Assembly: GCA_004764695.1 (NCBI GenBank)
Contig: SMSO01000031.1
Coordinates: forward strand, 5,513,261 to 5,577,260
DNA from: Schizochytrium sp. TIO01
Lineage: Eukaryota; Sar; Bigyra; Thraustochytrida; Thraustochytriidae
Length of the DNA stretch: 64,000 nt
Direction of reading: 5' to 3'
Shown here: piece after piece, positions 25,201 to 35,804 of the stretch
How the letters are laid out: every line of letters starts with the position of its first letter
Numbering within the stretch: the first letter of the stretch is position 1
The notes under the pieces: model-generated
What the model was told of the DNA's origin: nothing
The model's database searches: none
Seen by the model: the letters and a program-made list of their open reading frames with translations, nothing else
Translations under genes and position numbers: made by a program

Positions 25201-26545
25201 AATTAGCACGTCGCTTAGAACCAAGATGAGCTATACTGAATGATTCCTCTGTTGTGTACGAGCGGAAAAGCTTGAGGTTAGGCGCCACAACGTTGTTTGC
25301 AATACCCTCCCAAAAGTCTGAAATGGCACTCACACTCATGCATTGCCAAGAAACTTCAACGGTCTCATCGTTGTTTCGAAGGCTCCGCGATGCGTCTTGG
25401 ACCCAATGCCGGGTTCGACTGAGACGGCGACTTAAACGTTGACTCAATCGACTGCGCAGCGAGCTACGGTCACTACTATATTCACTCAAAGACTCAGCAA
25501 CGTCTTGGCCTTCATCATCGATGTCATCATCAATTGCATCATCAGCGCTCTCGTCTCCTACAAAATCAGCAGGAGCTAGTGTTCCATCACACATAGATTG
25601 TGATTGTTGATTATCCTGAGGCTCTTCTTGTTCCTCTTCGCTAATATGTACTAGCGTTTCAGGGCAATTGCGTTCGCTTCGGCTGCGTCTGAGGCTAAGA
25701 CGCGAACTCAAGCGGCTCCGCAAAGATGAGCGTCTGCTGGGTGTCTCTGTCGGCATTTGTAAGTCTGACATTTCTTGGGAAGCTTCATCATCGGCCATAT
25801 TATGTTCACCAATGAAGTGTTCCTGGGCTTCATCTTCAACCACTCGTGATGAGCGCATAGAAAGTCGGATCTCTGCCTGTGCACACTCGTCCTGCCCGTA
25901 TTGGTCTTCCCCAGCACTGCTTCTGCATAGTTCCTCGTCAGACGATCTCGAAAGATCTGCTGAAGAACGTCGACGGCTAAGACTTCGTCGCAAGGACCTG
26001 CGTTGACGGCGACTGACGCGTCTAGATCCCGATACATGTTTGCTTTGGTGAGTTTCATCTGCTTCCAAGTCGGTATCCTGCAAAGAATGTGCTGCTATGT
26101 CGGATGCGTTTTGTTCAGCTTCATTTCTGAAGTCTGTTAAACATTGGTCATTCAAAGTAACTTCAGCTTGATTTTGGTCTTCTTCTTTTTCTCGGTTCTC
26201 TTCTACTTGAGGCGAAGCTTGAAAGCCATCAAAACCGTCATCGCTTCTGCTAGTCTGAGCCGCTTGGTGCATAACATTGCTGTGACGGCTGCTTGAGCGC
26301 CTTGATGAGGAGATCTTCTCGGAAGTTGAAACATTCCCATCCGGAAAAGAACCCCTATCAAACAACCCATTTTCATCAACATGATGAATATCAGCTGCCG
26401 CCTCTTGCTGCTGCCAGTCTGCAGCACCAATGGTAGGCTCTCGGCCTTCTTCACTAGGAGTTTCGTCTCTGGGGCGATTTGCAAGAGCTTGTCCGGCGGC
26501 TTGGCTCTCCGAGGACCGCGACAATCTTCGAAAGGGATTCCACAT
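21590..26545 (-). CDS. Large RS-rich TPR protein, paralogue A (1651 aa)
   Basis: Single-exon frame from ATG 26545. Residues 1-390 are Ser/Arg/acidic, with repeated RRSSLRSRLSSRLS-type blocks. Residues 400-700 form a domain shared with paralogue B. It has a VSWQCMSVSAISDFW start, a core FVLVDQSVQFESLVKSLKRL then KDCYVWLEAFGVHH, and KRFHSTAIVLDD. Its layout (hydrophobic strand, W-D/E pair, later VLDD strand) recalls the N-terminal domain of stramenopile kinesin-light-chain-like TPR proteins. Residues 730-1230 are degenerate TPR helices (AAIERYTEAFNLAERTLAKL and similar). Residues 1300-1330 are an RLSRSSR mini-repeat. Residues 1430-1651 are clearer TPRs (RRYAEALSLAEEVLSIL, VGDVQEALALSAEAILLI). 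The protein is probably cytosolic and protein-binding. No P-loop NTPase was seen. Confidence 0.85.
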   Translation of the reverse strand: MWNPFRRLSRSSESQAAGQALANRPRDETPSEEGREPTIGAADWQQQEAAADIHHVDENGLFDRGSFPDGNVSTSEKISSSRRSSSRHSNVMHQAAQTSRSDDGFDGFQASPQVEENREKEEDQNQAEVTLNDQCLTDFRNEAEQNASDIAAHSLQDTDLEADETHQSKHVSGSRRVSRRQRRSLRRSLSRRRSSADLSRSSDEELCRSSAGEDQYGQDECAQAEIRLSMRSSRVVEDEAQEHFIGEHNMADDEASQEMSDLQMPTETPSRRSSLRSRLSSRLSLRRSRSERNCPETLVHISEEEQEEPQDNQQSQSMCDGTLAPADFVGDESADDAIDDDIDDEGQDVAESLSEYSSDRSSLRSRLSQRLSRRLSRTRHWVQDASRSLRNNDETVEVSWQCMSVSAISDFWEGIANNVVAPNLKLFRSYTTEESFSIAHLGSKRRANSNDGYDVVTSENAVFELFGFNSSRGAAASRNLQGLNPRTPSKRFTFDRSNTFDHDREMWTIRDVVDHVLIPLENKFKAPVVDHLGDGSHDASEGIFVLVDQSVQFESLVKSLKRLCKLRDIDPKDCYVWLEAFGVHHMLTGLPLGKENDKSRVKRFYQYEVADALKRFHSTAIVLDDNLNGYRDQMFLYNLSQIGAQGLQIQAVWPTRGTEDSSAVSYRLGSSYEVSWVYQHVEEEMGIDASRIYYLPYGQSLPSLIVDDMAGPRDRNVSQIRKNARLALDEMFFEFTYEFAESQLAKMSTISEAQDLTNAVSLYAAIERYTEAFNLAERTLAKLSDLSDEVSEAVKHGLLASTASVFAAQDKVEEAVSYYQEAITACNNERYGMFLTQYAKECLALFLKLKGRETEGWDMIDKLLEDIQHNEGFTSTSRHHLLTNFVLGVGEIAQATCEFSRALRYYTIARDSSVAYEEETDTLDYMFYSIATGLLSAMCEESSDEDVIDHANQLMAWQDRANAETFFAFTSVAWSITSMLLGTRRCSNFVLETLDTMQQSGGSSFFSWETPRKVNIVQTLLILGRTKEAIKGLEELESDESVDQFWGAQARRRDFKSLHAVCSARIGRLEEALDYARSFVAEASQFRFFAMIDEDNDNSMLPETNQARITLLRLLLQSGRIEEGWEQLKLFERYVKTLKPMEDDSVAMAARAIQDHHIISMQSMVIFFRGMLARLGGDLEKSLKLLTRSRAMYTSITGSHNLANIDASLMVVHTLIDLDRFDEAEEVFESLPRLYPVEEPYYHKVLVMNRETAPETSDNPDILQEENESVDDSTLTGSIEDDHSSHVSGQNAQDPELSTRLSRSSRPSRSSRLSRLSRSSRLFSRLSNSRHNQEDHPDETQRFEVDTEHENGRSTAPSTNEERDDLFCSEASVDPNDEVLEDSSQSEGTALFPDLQPAVTAMIRFAPNIVSNEPEEYKGAVSLEALDADSLSKVGLDGQFALIEGRLSLCRGDLDRYVEIMRDIAEAQGIYSGLDSALYATASLKYVKALRITRRYAEALSLAEEVLSILRSIEGPDSLLLGDAVGESAILHARVGDVQEALALSAEAILLIRERIPDSVRMGYALFARGIAQAAAGHLADGESSVEHGIDIMMKCHGGDSSSVAYGLHILAKMSDDADVARQAANIYTSCLGADHPFTQRAEQLLATLCK

Positions 26546-28393
26546 TTGCTTTCAAACAGAGCTTACACACTCAAGGTAGGATCCCCGGCGCGGGCGACGC
26601 AAATAGTCTTTGTAGAATCTTCACTTGAGCAAGTTCGCCGCTCGCGATCTATCTGCACGCGCTAGATCTCCCAAGTTCACAGACGCAGCATGCGCGCGCT
26701 TATTCTCCACGGATGTCTGCAAGCTCTCGCGCTAAAGCCTTTCTGCAAACGCTGCGCTCTTTGAGACAGATGCTGCTTCGCCGTCAGCATCTAAAGAGGG
26801 TTTGCTCGCTGTGCCTTGTGAAGTAGATAGCGCAAAGCTCCAAGCACAAAGCGTAGCTCTGTTCGACGCCTTTGATTTCTTTTTATTTCTTTTCTCTTCT
26901 CTTTTCTGCACGCGCTCAAAAAGTGAACACCCTCTCTTTCATACACATTCATTTTCTAGTAGTGGGTATCATAGTAGCAGTAAGAGGTCTTCTTGCACAC
27001 CTCTTACGCACTGTTCATTTCGCGAATGAATTTCATGGCAGAGAAGAACTTTGGACAGGGAGCTAGCTCGACCTTCAGATTGCTCCCTCCCTACCCATGA
27101 CTACCTGAGTAGGCAGCTTCTTGTCACAGGAAATATCATTGATTGCTGATTGGGAGGAGCTAGGTAGGTGGTTGGTACCCTCTGGCCAACACCCGTTTTC
27201 GTCTGGCGAACATTGCTCAATTTCAGAAAGGAATTCACTCAACTCAGAGTCCATTAAGTCCCAGATAGAGTACTGCTACACTATATGTGCACCCAATCTC
27301 GAAGTCTGTATTATTATAGGTATAGTTTGGAAACAAGAAATGAGAAAATGGAAATAAAAACAAGAACAGCTTTTGCTGCTGTCAAAGTATAGCCATTCGC
27401 TTGCGCTTGGATTTCTTTTGAGCAAGACCACAAGAGGAAGAAGCGAGGAAGCCCTTCACTCAATTCACGGGAGGGGTTATGGGTATGCAAGTGATACAAC
27501 TGCGAAACAACTGAAGGCAATTGGCAGTGAGTGAGCGAGCGAGAATTCCTCATTGATAGCAATCACTTAATACAGTAACTATTAAAAAAAAGTACCAATA
27601 CTATGATTTGTAAAAGATGAAGTCCAGCGTCGATATTTGGTAGGTACCAATCCAAGCGCATAAGGCCGAAGCAAGCGTCACAACCGTCTGCAGCCTATTG
27701 AGAGTTGTGTGCCGACATGGGGCCGCAGCTGATCTCTAGATATTGGGCCCAAAGATGATTGCACTGCTTACATTGATTTCATTTCCTGCATTTTCATCTC
27801 ATGAAGAAAAAAGAAAGCGCTTCTTTTTTGTATTAACAATTTAGGTATACACTACCCTAGTAGTACCCATTTTATGTGAAATACGACATCATGGCCTGGG
27901 CTACCATTTTATGCATTTTGTTGTCAAATATTAATGGATGGGTGGATACCTAAGGATGATTATTGTATCCACCTAGTAGCACCTATTAACACCTAGTAGC
28001 ACCTACCTACCCTTCTCATTGGTTTCTCAAGTAGTATACTTGATGTGCTTGGCCAGGAAAAGGATTAACCCTGGCAGGAATAGTCTCTGTCTGATGAAAA
28101 TAGTAGTAGGTACCTTGTGCACAGTACATCTCTACTTTTAAAAAGACCTATACCTGCCTACTATCTTTCTCAAGGGTAAATTAACGAGCAAGCACATTTT
28201 CATATCATGGTTGTTGGATTCACCTAGAAGCAAACTCTTGTATTAGCTATGCCAGAGTTGGTAAATCCTCAACACTCGTCCTCATCGAAGAGTTTAGACG
28301 ATTAACATCACCTACATATGTTGAAAATAATCCAGCGGGTTCCTTTCCCTGAGCACTTGCACGCATTCTTACTAATACAACACGGACACAACA
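26546..28393. other. Spacer between the TPR paralogues
   Basis: No supported gene. The right-hand 120 bases of the adjoining tract are homologous to the 3' flank of paralogue A. Clusters of CACCTAGTAGCACCTA and TACCTACC-type motifs lie at about 27950-28130. Confidence 0.5.
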
Positions 28394-29179
28394 TAGCAAG
28401 TTGAAGGGACATTCCCTTGCGTAGAACTCGCTTGCTTTGAACGTTTGATATTTCTTAAAACTCAGAAAATACTCTTCAATCGTAACGTATTTAATACTGC
28501 TCAGTACCACCACTCACTTACACAATGTAGCCAGCAGTTGCTCAGCACGCTGCGTAAACGGATGATCTGCACCCAGGCAGGATGTGTAAATATTAGCAGC
28601 CTGACGGGCAACATCAGCATCATCTGACATCTTTGCCAAAATGTGTAAACCATATGCTACAGATGATGAATCCCCACCATGACATTTCATCATAATGTCG
28701 ATTCCGTGCTCAACAGAACTCTCACCATCTGCAAGGTGTCCAGCTGCAGCTTGTGCAATACCTCGAGCGAACAGTGCATAGCCCATACGAACAGAGTCTG
28801 GAATTCTCTCACGAATTAGCAGAATCGCCTCTGCAGAAAGTGCAAGCGCTTCTTGCACGTCACCGACACGAGCATGCAAGATCGCACTTTCACCCACAGC
28901 ATCTCCGAGCAACAAGCTGTCAGGTCCTTCAATAGAGCGCAAAATCGATAGAACTTCCTCTGCAAGCGACAAGGCCTCCGCGTAGCGCCGCGTGATATGA
29001 AGCGCCTTGACATACTTAAGAGATGCTGTCGCGTATAGGGCAGAGTCTAGACCGCTGTAGATTCCCTGTGCTTCTGCAATATCTCGCATGATTTCGACAT
29101 AACGGTCAAGGTCACCTCGGCAAAGAGATAGACGGCCCTCGATGAGTGCAAACTGGCCATCTAAGCCAACTTTAGAAAG
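28394..29179 (-). repeat. Copy B of near-identical TPR 3' tract
   Basis: Counterpart of 21470-22255, with the same length (786 bases) and no indels. Homology stops abruptly at 29179, inside the coding frame, where paralogue B switches to unrelated linker sequence. Confidence 0.92.
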
Positions 29180-32100
29180 CCCATTCGTGCTTGGAGGAGG
29201 TTCAAGGTCAAAATCAATATACTCAGGTAGTGGTGTAGATTTCTCGCAAGTCAAGATAGCGGCGACGCTGGGCACCTGATCGCTAGGCATTCCCAATATT
29301 GGTAAAGAACCTGTAGCTTCACTCTGCACGGCTTCAACTGGAATTTCAGCACTCTTATCAATGTTGGTCTCATCCTGGTGAGATTGTATCTTATTTGCGT
29401 CTGCTTGGCCTACTATTCCATTCTCTTCTTCTTCTTCTTCTTCCTCTGACCTCTTGTTCAGTTTTGCGTTGACATCTCCTTGAAACTTCTTCTTCGATCT
29501 ATTCTTCATCGTTGGCAAGCTTTTCCTAGTTGCTTCGATGGACCTATTATAGTATGGCCCGTCTACGATATTTGGTCGAGGTAAACTCTCGAAAAGTTCT
29601 TGTGCTTCTTCTAGCATGTCAAGGTCTATCAGCGTGTGAACAATCATCAAAGAAGAATCAATACTCTCCAGGTTGCGTGGACCAAGGATATGCGCGTACA
29701 GTGATCTAGTTTGAGTGTAGAATTCTAAAGACCCTTTGAGATCTCCCTCTAAGTGAGCAAGCATACCACGAAAAAATGCTGCTGTAGCTTGCATACGACA
29801 AGAATCCCGCTCTAAGGAAGCAGAATAGTCTATCGGCGCATCTTGAGTACAAGAAGTGTGCATTCTCCCAACATATTGCTCAAACAGATCTAGCTGAGCG
29901 TAACTTTCCTCAAGAGAACCTGACTGTAGAAGCAACTGAAGAAGGGCGATGCGGTTTTCACTTGTTCGGCGATCCAGGCTGCTGTCCTCAATAGCTTCAC
30001 GCTGGCGAAAAGAGCTAGCGTCCCAGGTATCCCCCACGTACGCGCGTGCATAGTCAAGAGCTTCTTCCAATCGGCCCTTCCTAGCTGCGCATTGTGCATG
30101 CAGGATCTTCAGTTGAACTACCTCAGTGTGTTTGGTCTGAGTGATCCTGGAAGAAGCTGAGGAAGAATTGTACTCTAATTCTAATAGTTTTATTCCTGTG
30201 GCAGCCTCTTTTGTTCGCCCAAGTAAAAGGAGAGCCTCGATGATTTGCAGGCTTCGCGAAGTTCCCCATGATTGATGGCTGTATCCAAATTCAGCTGGCA
30301 TTTTGTCCGCCAACTCAAGAACAAAATTTGCGCAGCGTTTAGATTTCAGCAGGTGTTTTCCAACTGCTTCAGAAATATTCAAAGCTCTGACTGATTCTCT
30401 CTGCCTTTCCTCGGCCTTTGTTGTCTCCCTCTTGGCCAGTAGTCTCTTGACTTGCTCTACTATAAACTGGTCGGACGACACCTCACTCATCCCACGCACA
30501 TAATAACTGACCACAAATTGAAGTAGATTGTCCAAATGGCCTGTTTCTTCTTCAGATGCGATTGAGACGTCAATTCCAATAGAACAGTATCGCACAAGAC
30601 GATCATACTCACGGGCTGCTTCTACGATTCTGAGCGAACTTTCGAGGAACTCCTGTGAGAGTCTATGGCGACGCACATTATCCAAGGTCCCAACATCCTG
30701 AATTCTTTGGAATAACATGTCTACAATATTCCAGGCCTCCGTTTGCCGACTTTTAATCCTCAGACTTAATTCCAGGAATGCAACTGTATACTTGATGAGA
30801 ATCACACCATCGCGCTCAAAACTGCATGCAGCAATCGCGTCTTCATAATACGACAAAGCTTCTTCTTTTCTACCTACTTGTACGTCTTGGCACAAATCAG
30901 CAAGAAAGGCTAAGATAGTGTGTTTCACAGCTTCTGAAACTTCGTTTGGCAATTTGCTTAATTTTTCCAAAGCTCGCTCTGCCAAATCAAACGCTTCATT
31001 GTATCGTCCAATAGCAACATACTGTTTTGCAGCGTTCTGTATGTCTTGTGCTTCAACAATTGTGGACATTTTAGCAAGTTGCCTTTCTGCAAAATTATTT
31101 ATGAACTCAAAGAACATTGCACTCAGAACCAACTGGGTATTCTTTTTAAGTTCGGCTACAACTCGGTCCGTTGGGCCGGCCGTGTCTGAGACAATGAGAA
31201 AAGGGAGACGTTTTCCAACAGAACTTCCGTAGTGGAAAGGCTCAGATAAAGAAAGCCCCATTTTATTTTCAATGTGTTGATAAGCGTATGCTAGTCTTCT
31301 CGATTCTTGCAAACACAATGAAAGGACACTTGGGTCTTCGTCATCTCGCGTAGGCCAAACGGCTTGCACTGGAAGTCCCGATGCGCCTATTTGAGAAAGA
31401 CTATAGAGAATTTCATCGGTTTGATATCCCTCCAGGTCGTCATCCAAAACAACGGTCGCCGAGAGAAAGTGTTTCAAAGCGTATGGCATTTCATACTGAT
31501 AAAACCATTTCGCACGAGACTTGTCATTTTCTTTACCTAGAGGAAGTCCAGTGATCATGTGGTGAACACCAAAGGCCTCTATCCATACGTAGCAGCCTTT
31601 GGGGTCTAGATTGCGCAGCTTGCAGAGGCACTCGAGACTTTTCACCAAGGAGTCGAACTGCAAAGTTTGGTCTACAAGAACAAAGATCCCTTCGCTAACA
31701 TCGTGCAGGCCATCGCCAAAGTGGTCTACCACAGGTGCTCTGAATTCGTTTTCTAGCGGGATCAGCACGTGGTCTATAACATCACGAATCGACCAATTTT
31801 CTCGAGCATGATCAAAAATACCACACTGAGGAAACGTAAAGCATTTTCCTGGTATACGAGGAGTAAAACCTTCCACTGTGGCAAGTCCACCAGAAGCAGA
31901 TGCATCGAACCCGATCATCTGCAACTCGTAATCATGGTCTGATCCCACAACACGTTTTGAGCCCGCGTGAGCCATACTAAACACGTCTTCTGTGTATTCG
32001 TCGCAAAAAAGAACGAGGTCAGGCGCTACAACGTTATTTTTGATATCATCCCAAAAATCTGAGATAGCGCTCACACTCATGCACTGCCAAGAAACTTCGA

Positions 32101-32500
32101 CGGTGTCATCGCTGCTTTGAAGACCTTGGGATGCATTTCGAACCCGCTCCCGTGTTCGACGTATGCCTTGGCTCAATCTACTCCGCAATGAGCCTGGATT
32201 ACTACTGCATTCACTTGAAACATCAGTAGTGGCTTTGCCTTCGTTGCCTGTGTCATCTCCAACTGCTCCACCAGTGTTCTCCACATCTGAAAAGCTAGCC
32301 GCAAGATGGGCATCATCGCCATCGTGTTGGCAAGATTGTAAACCCTCCACATCATGGTATTTCTCCTCCAAAAGTACTAACCTTTTGTTTTTGTTGAGGT
32401 CACTACGACGAGAGCGACGAGGAACTAAACATGAGCTCAAGCGACTTCGTAGTGAAGGGGGCTTGCCTGTAATCTTCATCGTCATTGATGGTTCTGACAT
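28514..32500 (-). CDS. Large TPR protein, paralogue B (1328 aa)
   Basis: Paralogue of the 21590-26545 gene, in the same orientation about 2 kb upstream of it. It starts at ATG 32500; its first residues align with about residue 257 of paralogue A, so it lacks most of the RS-rich N-terminus. The frame stays open about 35 codons upstream to a TAA near 32612, but with no ATG. The shared N-terminal domain is at residues 125-420 (VSWQCMSVSAISDFW, GIFVLVDQTLQFDSL, GCYVWIEAFGVHHM), TPR helices at 465-965, an acidic linker with an EEEEEEE run at about 1015-1025, and C-terminal TPRs at 1107-1328. The middle regions of the two proteins are only moderately similar, in contrast to their identical C-termini. 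Confidence 0.85.
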   Translation of the reverse strand: MSEPSMTMKITGKPPSLRSRLSSCLVPRRSRRSDLNKNKRLVLLEEKYHDVEGLQSCQHDGDDAHLAASFSDVENTGGAVGDDTGNEGKATTDVSSECSSNPGSLRSRLSQGIRRTRERVRNASQGLQSSDDTVEVSWQCMSVSAISDFWDDIKNNVVAPDLVLFCDEYTEDVFSMAHAGSKRVVGSDHDYELQMIGFDASASGGLATVEGFTPRIPGKCFTFPQCGIFDHARENWSIRDVIDHVLIPLENEFRAPVVDHFGDGLHDVSEGIFVLVDQTLQFDSLVKSLECLCKLRNLDPKGCYVWIEAFGVHHMITGLPLGKENDKSRAKWFYQYEMPYALKHFLSATVVLDDDLEGYQTDEILYSLSQIGASGLPVQAVWPTRDDEDPSVLSLCLQESRRLAYAYQHIENKMGLSLSEPFHYGSSVGKRLPFLIVSDTAGPTDRVVAELKKNTQLVLSAMFFEFINNFAERQLAKMSTIVEAQDIQNAAKQYVAIGRYNEAFDLAERALEKLSKLPNEVSEAVKHTILAFLADLCQDVQVGRKEEALSYYEDAIAACSFERDGVILIKYTVAFLELSLRIKSRQTEAWNIVDMLFQRIQDVGTLDNVRRHRLSQEFLESSLRIVEAAREYDRLVRYCSIGIDVSIASEEETGHLDNLLQFVVSYYVRGMSEVSSDQFIVEQVKRLLAKRETTKAEERQRESVRALNISEAVGKHLLKSKRCANFVLELADKMPAEFGYSHQSWGTSRSLQIIEALLLLGRTKEAATGIKLLELEYNSSSASSRITQTKHTEVVQLKILHAQCAARKGRLEEALDYARAYVGDTWDASSFRQREAIEDSSLDRRTSENRIALLQLLLQSGSLEESYAQLDLFEQYVGRMHTSCTQDAPIDYSASLERDSCRMQATAAFFRGMLAHLEGDLKGSLEFYTQTRSLYAHILGPRNLESIDSSLMIVHTLIDLDMLEEAQELFESLPRPNIVDGPYYNRSIEATRKSLPTMKNRSKKKFQGDVNAKLNKRSEEEEEEEENGIVGQADANKIQSHQDETNIDKSAEIPVEAVQSEATGSLPILGMPSDQVPSVAAILTCEKSTPLPEYIDFDLEPPPSTNGLSKVGLDGQFALIEGRLSLCRGDLDRYVEIMRDIAEAQGIYSGLDSALYATASLKYVKALHITRRYAEALSLAEEVLSILRSIEGPDSLLLGDAVGESAILHARVGDVQEALALSAEAILLIRERIPDSVRMGYALFARGIAQAAAGHLADGESSVEHGIDIMMKCHGGDSSSVAYGLHILAKMSDDADVARQAANIYTSCLGADHPFTQRAEQLLATLCK

Positions 32501-34764
32501 ATCTCTTGAGATTTTAATTTGATCGCTGCTGTCCTTGGTATTAGGCGATTTACAAGCTTTTGGCTGTTGTTGCCTCTGACCTGCTTTGCTCGCCTTCCTT
32601 AGTCTTTATTTTCTTGATGCTGATGAGGCTTGCAGATAAGGCTCACTGCTGAAGATCGTTGTTAATAGCAATTGAATTCGCAATATAAGTTCAGCTAGCT
32701 TATTGTTTGATATTTCAATGAGCTCGTTGCACCGAATCCCTGACTTTGAACCCCCTGCAACAGAGTTACTTTTGTCTTAGCTTTACGATTTGACTGTGTT
32801 TTTTCTTTTATTGTCTCAGAGTTTGACAAAACTGTGGCACACCAAAGTGCCCTGTGCGTGGATGAGGTCGTTTTGCAGAAAGTCTTGCGAATTAATGTGA
32901 GCCCAGTTGTAGAAGAGGGTCTGGATCAATGTAGAGCTGAGCATGACCTGTTCTTTCTCTTGCCCCCTCTGCAGCCACTCTTCCCTCTGCTTTGCACGTG
33001 CCTGTAAACTTAGCACATGGGGCGCACGTTCAATTTCAATGGCCATGTGAAACTGGTTTTCTTGTTGGTAGATTGGAGTGTAGGTAGGTAGATATAGGTA
33101 CCTATCTACTTTAAGACTTTCATGATAAGTCTTTCCCACTTTGACTCATCATGCTCACTCAGAGAAAAAGTAAATTGAAAAAAATGACAGCGTTCTTAAT
33201 TGGCTTTGCTGGATCCTCGCCAATTTGTTACAATTCTCCAAAGAAGTAGGGCTAATAGATTTTTTTCGCGAAGTAAGTAAACACGCCTATACCATTGACA
33301 CACGTGTAGTAGCTAGAAATTCCACGATACTAACCAAGAGCTTGAGTGCCAAGAGCTTGAGCGCCAAGAGGATCGAGACAACCACAGAACTTCGACACAC
33401 TCAAATTCACTCATTCCTTGCAAAATGCACAACTAGCTTCGCTACATAGATACAAGTAGTGCTTTCTACTGTGTTCTTCTGCTTGATGGTAAAAAAAAGT
33501 ACATTGCAGCCCAGTACTACCTAATACTTTCGTCCAAAAGAGTTGATGAAAAGACTTCATCAATACCAAGACTTGTGGTTCATTGCACGACCTGGTGGAC
33601 TTCTTATAGTTTACAGTCCGTATCAGATATACACTCCAAAGTGTGTAGCTATAAAAGAAAATCACTTTCTCAAAACTAAAACCAACCAAACAGAATATAG
33701 TTCGAATGAAGCTTTGTGAACAAACCCCAATCACCCAACCCCAACCACACGAAGATCAGTGCTCGAATCATGGGATACCATGCACGACTCCTCGTGAGGA
33801 ACAAAATCAATACTCTATCTCTTTATAATTATTGTTATTTTTTATTTTAAAATCAGATAACAAAACTGCTCATAATCTCAGTGGTGATAAGATTGGAACA
33901 TTTGCCCCTTCAATGTTTATTTTTTTGTAACTTTAATTGATGAAATTCAGCCCATCAGAACTATCATAATCACCACTCAGTTTTGGATCGAACGAAAAGC
34001 ACAAACAAACGGCGTTGTGAGCAGCAAGACGAGCCTTGGTCATCGAGATTAGTACGGTTTAAAATTGGTTTCATATGGCCGCAGAGCTTGTGTGTAAATT
34101 TCTAACTATAAAACTGAACTATATATCATGGTAGTAGCTCATTATGCATATTCTCAGTAAACCCTGATATGGGCTACAAGAATATATCAGATATAGAGAA
34201 AGATCCTGCCTTATGCATAACAAATGATGTGCACAAACCTCATATGATACCCTCAAACTGATTCTCCCTCTTTTTTTTTTTCTTTTTTTTTTCTTTTTTT
34301 TCAATTTGAAAACAAAGACCGCATGTAGAGCAAGCACATTGACAACCTAAAGTACAGTAGATATATCTAGAATGTTGAAACAAATCTTTGGTATGTGACT
34401 CCCAAAGTTCAATCTCTTTGCAGTGTCTGAAAATGGTTACATCTGGTATTTTAAAAAAGAAGATCATCAATTCGAAAGTGCATAAGTATAAAAGTTGTTT
34501 CGTAGTTTATGAGAGGGATTTGATTCCATATTAAAATCTTAGGCCTGTGTGTTTTCTTATTGAATGAAAACTTTTAGAGAAAGGAAATTAACAAAATAGC
34601 CTACAAGTAATTCAGGCAATCACGATACGAACTTTGAAGGGACATTTAATAATCTGCAGTATAATCTTCTTGGTAAATGGAATTTTGTAGAGCACGACGA
34701 AATGACTATGAAGTGTGATTTGAGATGCGAAGTTCCCCCCCCCTTCAAATGGCGCTGAAAAGAG
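32501..34764. other. Spacer
   Basis: No supported gene. A T-rich/CT tract lies at 34268-34302. GTAGGTAGGTAG...GGTACCTATC lies near 33080-33110. Open frames are short, Lys/Phe-rich and without domains. Confidence 0.5.
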
Positions 34765-35804
34765 TTACTTCTTCGTTTTCTTTCTTCTTTTGTCATCACC
34801 CCCTGCCTGGCAGACGTGGCAAACGAAATTAGGGGGGTTTTCTCCTGGAGGAATCCCTGCACATTCGCAATGAAACCATTCTACAGAACAATCTTTTCGG
34901 TCACAAGCAATCATGCTGCCCAAGTACAGTTGTTTACAAACACAATAATGTGCAAGGTCCTCCAATGAGGCTGGAGGGCCTACCTGCAAGCCGTGCTGGC
35001 GATGCGAAGACGAAGGTGTTAATGGTGGCACGCCAAGGACCTTGTATAATGTGGAGAGGTCACGCTGCAGCTTTTGCCGGTAAAGTTGAACAAGGTCATG
35101 CGTCTTTTCAGCCAGTTGTACTCGAATTCTTGCACGCGATATGTCATGCTCACTGGCAAGTTTCTCATCAACTTCGTTGTGCTTCTCACTTTCGTCATTG
35201 GGCTCTGTCTGACTAGCGTTCCGCATTGACCGTCTCGTTGCAGGCGCATTCGTTGCCTCCTCACTACTCTGAATATCATCACGATCAAGAGAATTTTCCA
35301 AAATAGGAGCTTCTTCTACAGCTTTGCTACTGCTACTACCGCTGCCAAGCGCATTTCCGGCACTTTCATCTTCGTCGTCCCGCACTCCAATCTTCTGTGT
35401 CACAGCCCGTTCTAGCAAGCCTTTTCATATTTATTTTGGGGTCATCATCAGCTCATACACGTCAGTTTCAACCACGCCTAGTTTGCCATGCACATTCAAC
35501 TCAGGCACTTGGCATCTTGAACCATTTCTAAGCCCACCGACCTCAGCTGCTAGTCTTGTCAAATCTACTCACCTTGAACGTTATTATGCATTGGCAGCGA
35601 GTTGAGCGCCGATAAGTTACCTACAACAGCTTTGGCCAGATCCTGCGCAAGGCCACCGCCGCGACATCTCGTAGTTACCGGGGATGCTCCAGAAGAAGGC
35701 CCTGCGCGAGCCCGCTTCTTCCGTCGCAGCGCTGGGACTTCCGTAGATGGCGCTCTTGCCGAGGTCTCGCCCATCCACTCCAACACGACCCACGGTGCCG
35801 ACAT
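34765..35804 (-). CDS. ING-type PHD-finger protein (two exons, 292 aa)
   Basis: Exon 1 is 35573-35804 (ATG at 35804; donor CAAG/GTGAGT). Exon 2 is 34765-35411 (acceptor GCTAG). The 161-base intron is phase 1 and the joined frame is open. A helix at about residues 150-185 (RIRVQLAEKTHDLVQLYRQK) resembles the ING N-terminal dimerisation region. Near the C-terminus is the PHD finger YCVCKQLYLGSMIACDRKDC, followed by WFHCECAGI and FVCHVC, the C4HC3 arrangement of ING proteins that reads H3K4 methylation as a subunit of histone acetyltransferase or deacetylase complexes. The last residues are basic. An extra mini-exon inside the intron was considered but does not keep frame. The extreme N-terminus is unlike typical ING. 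Confidence 0.8.

Noticed and set aside
35430-35560. Extra exon in the ING-type gene intron
   Set aside because: A possible acceptor and donor exist, but the resulting phase does not join to the second exon.
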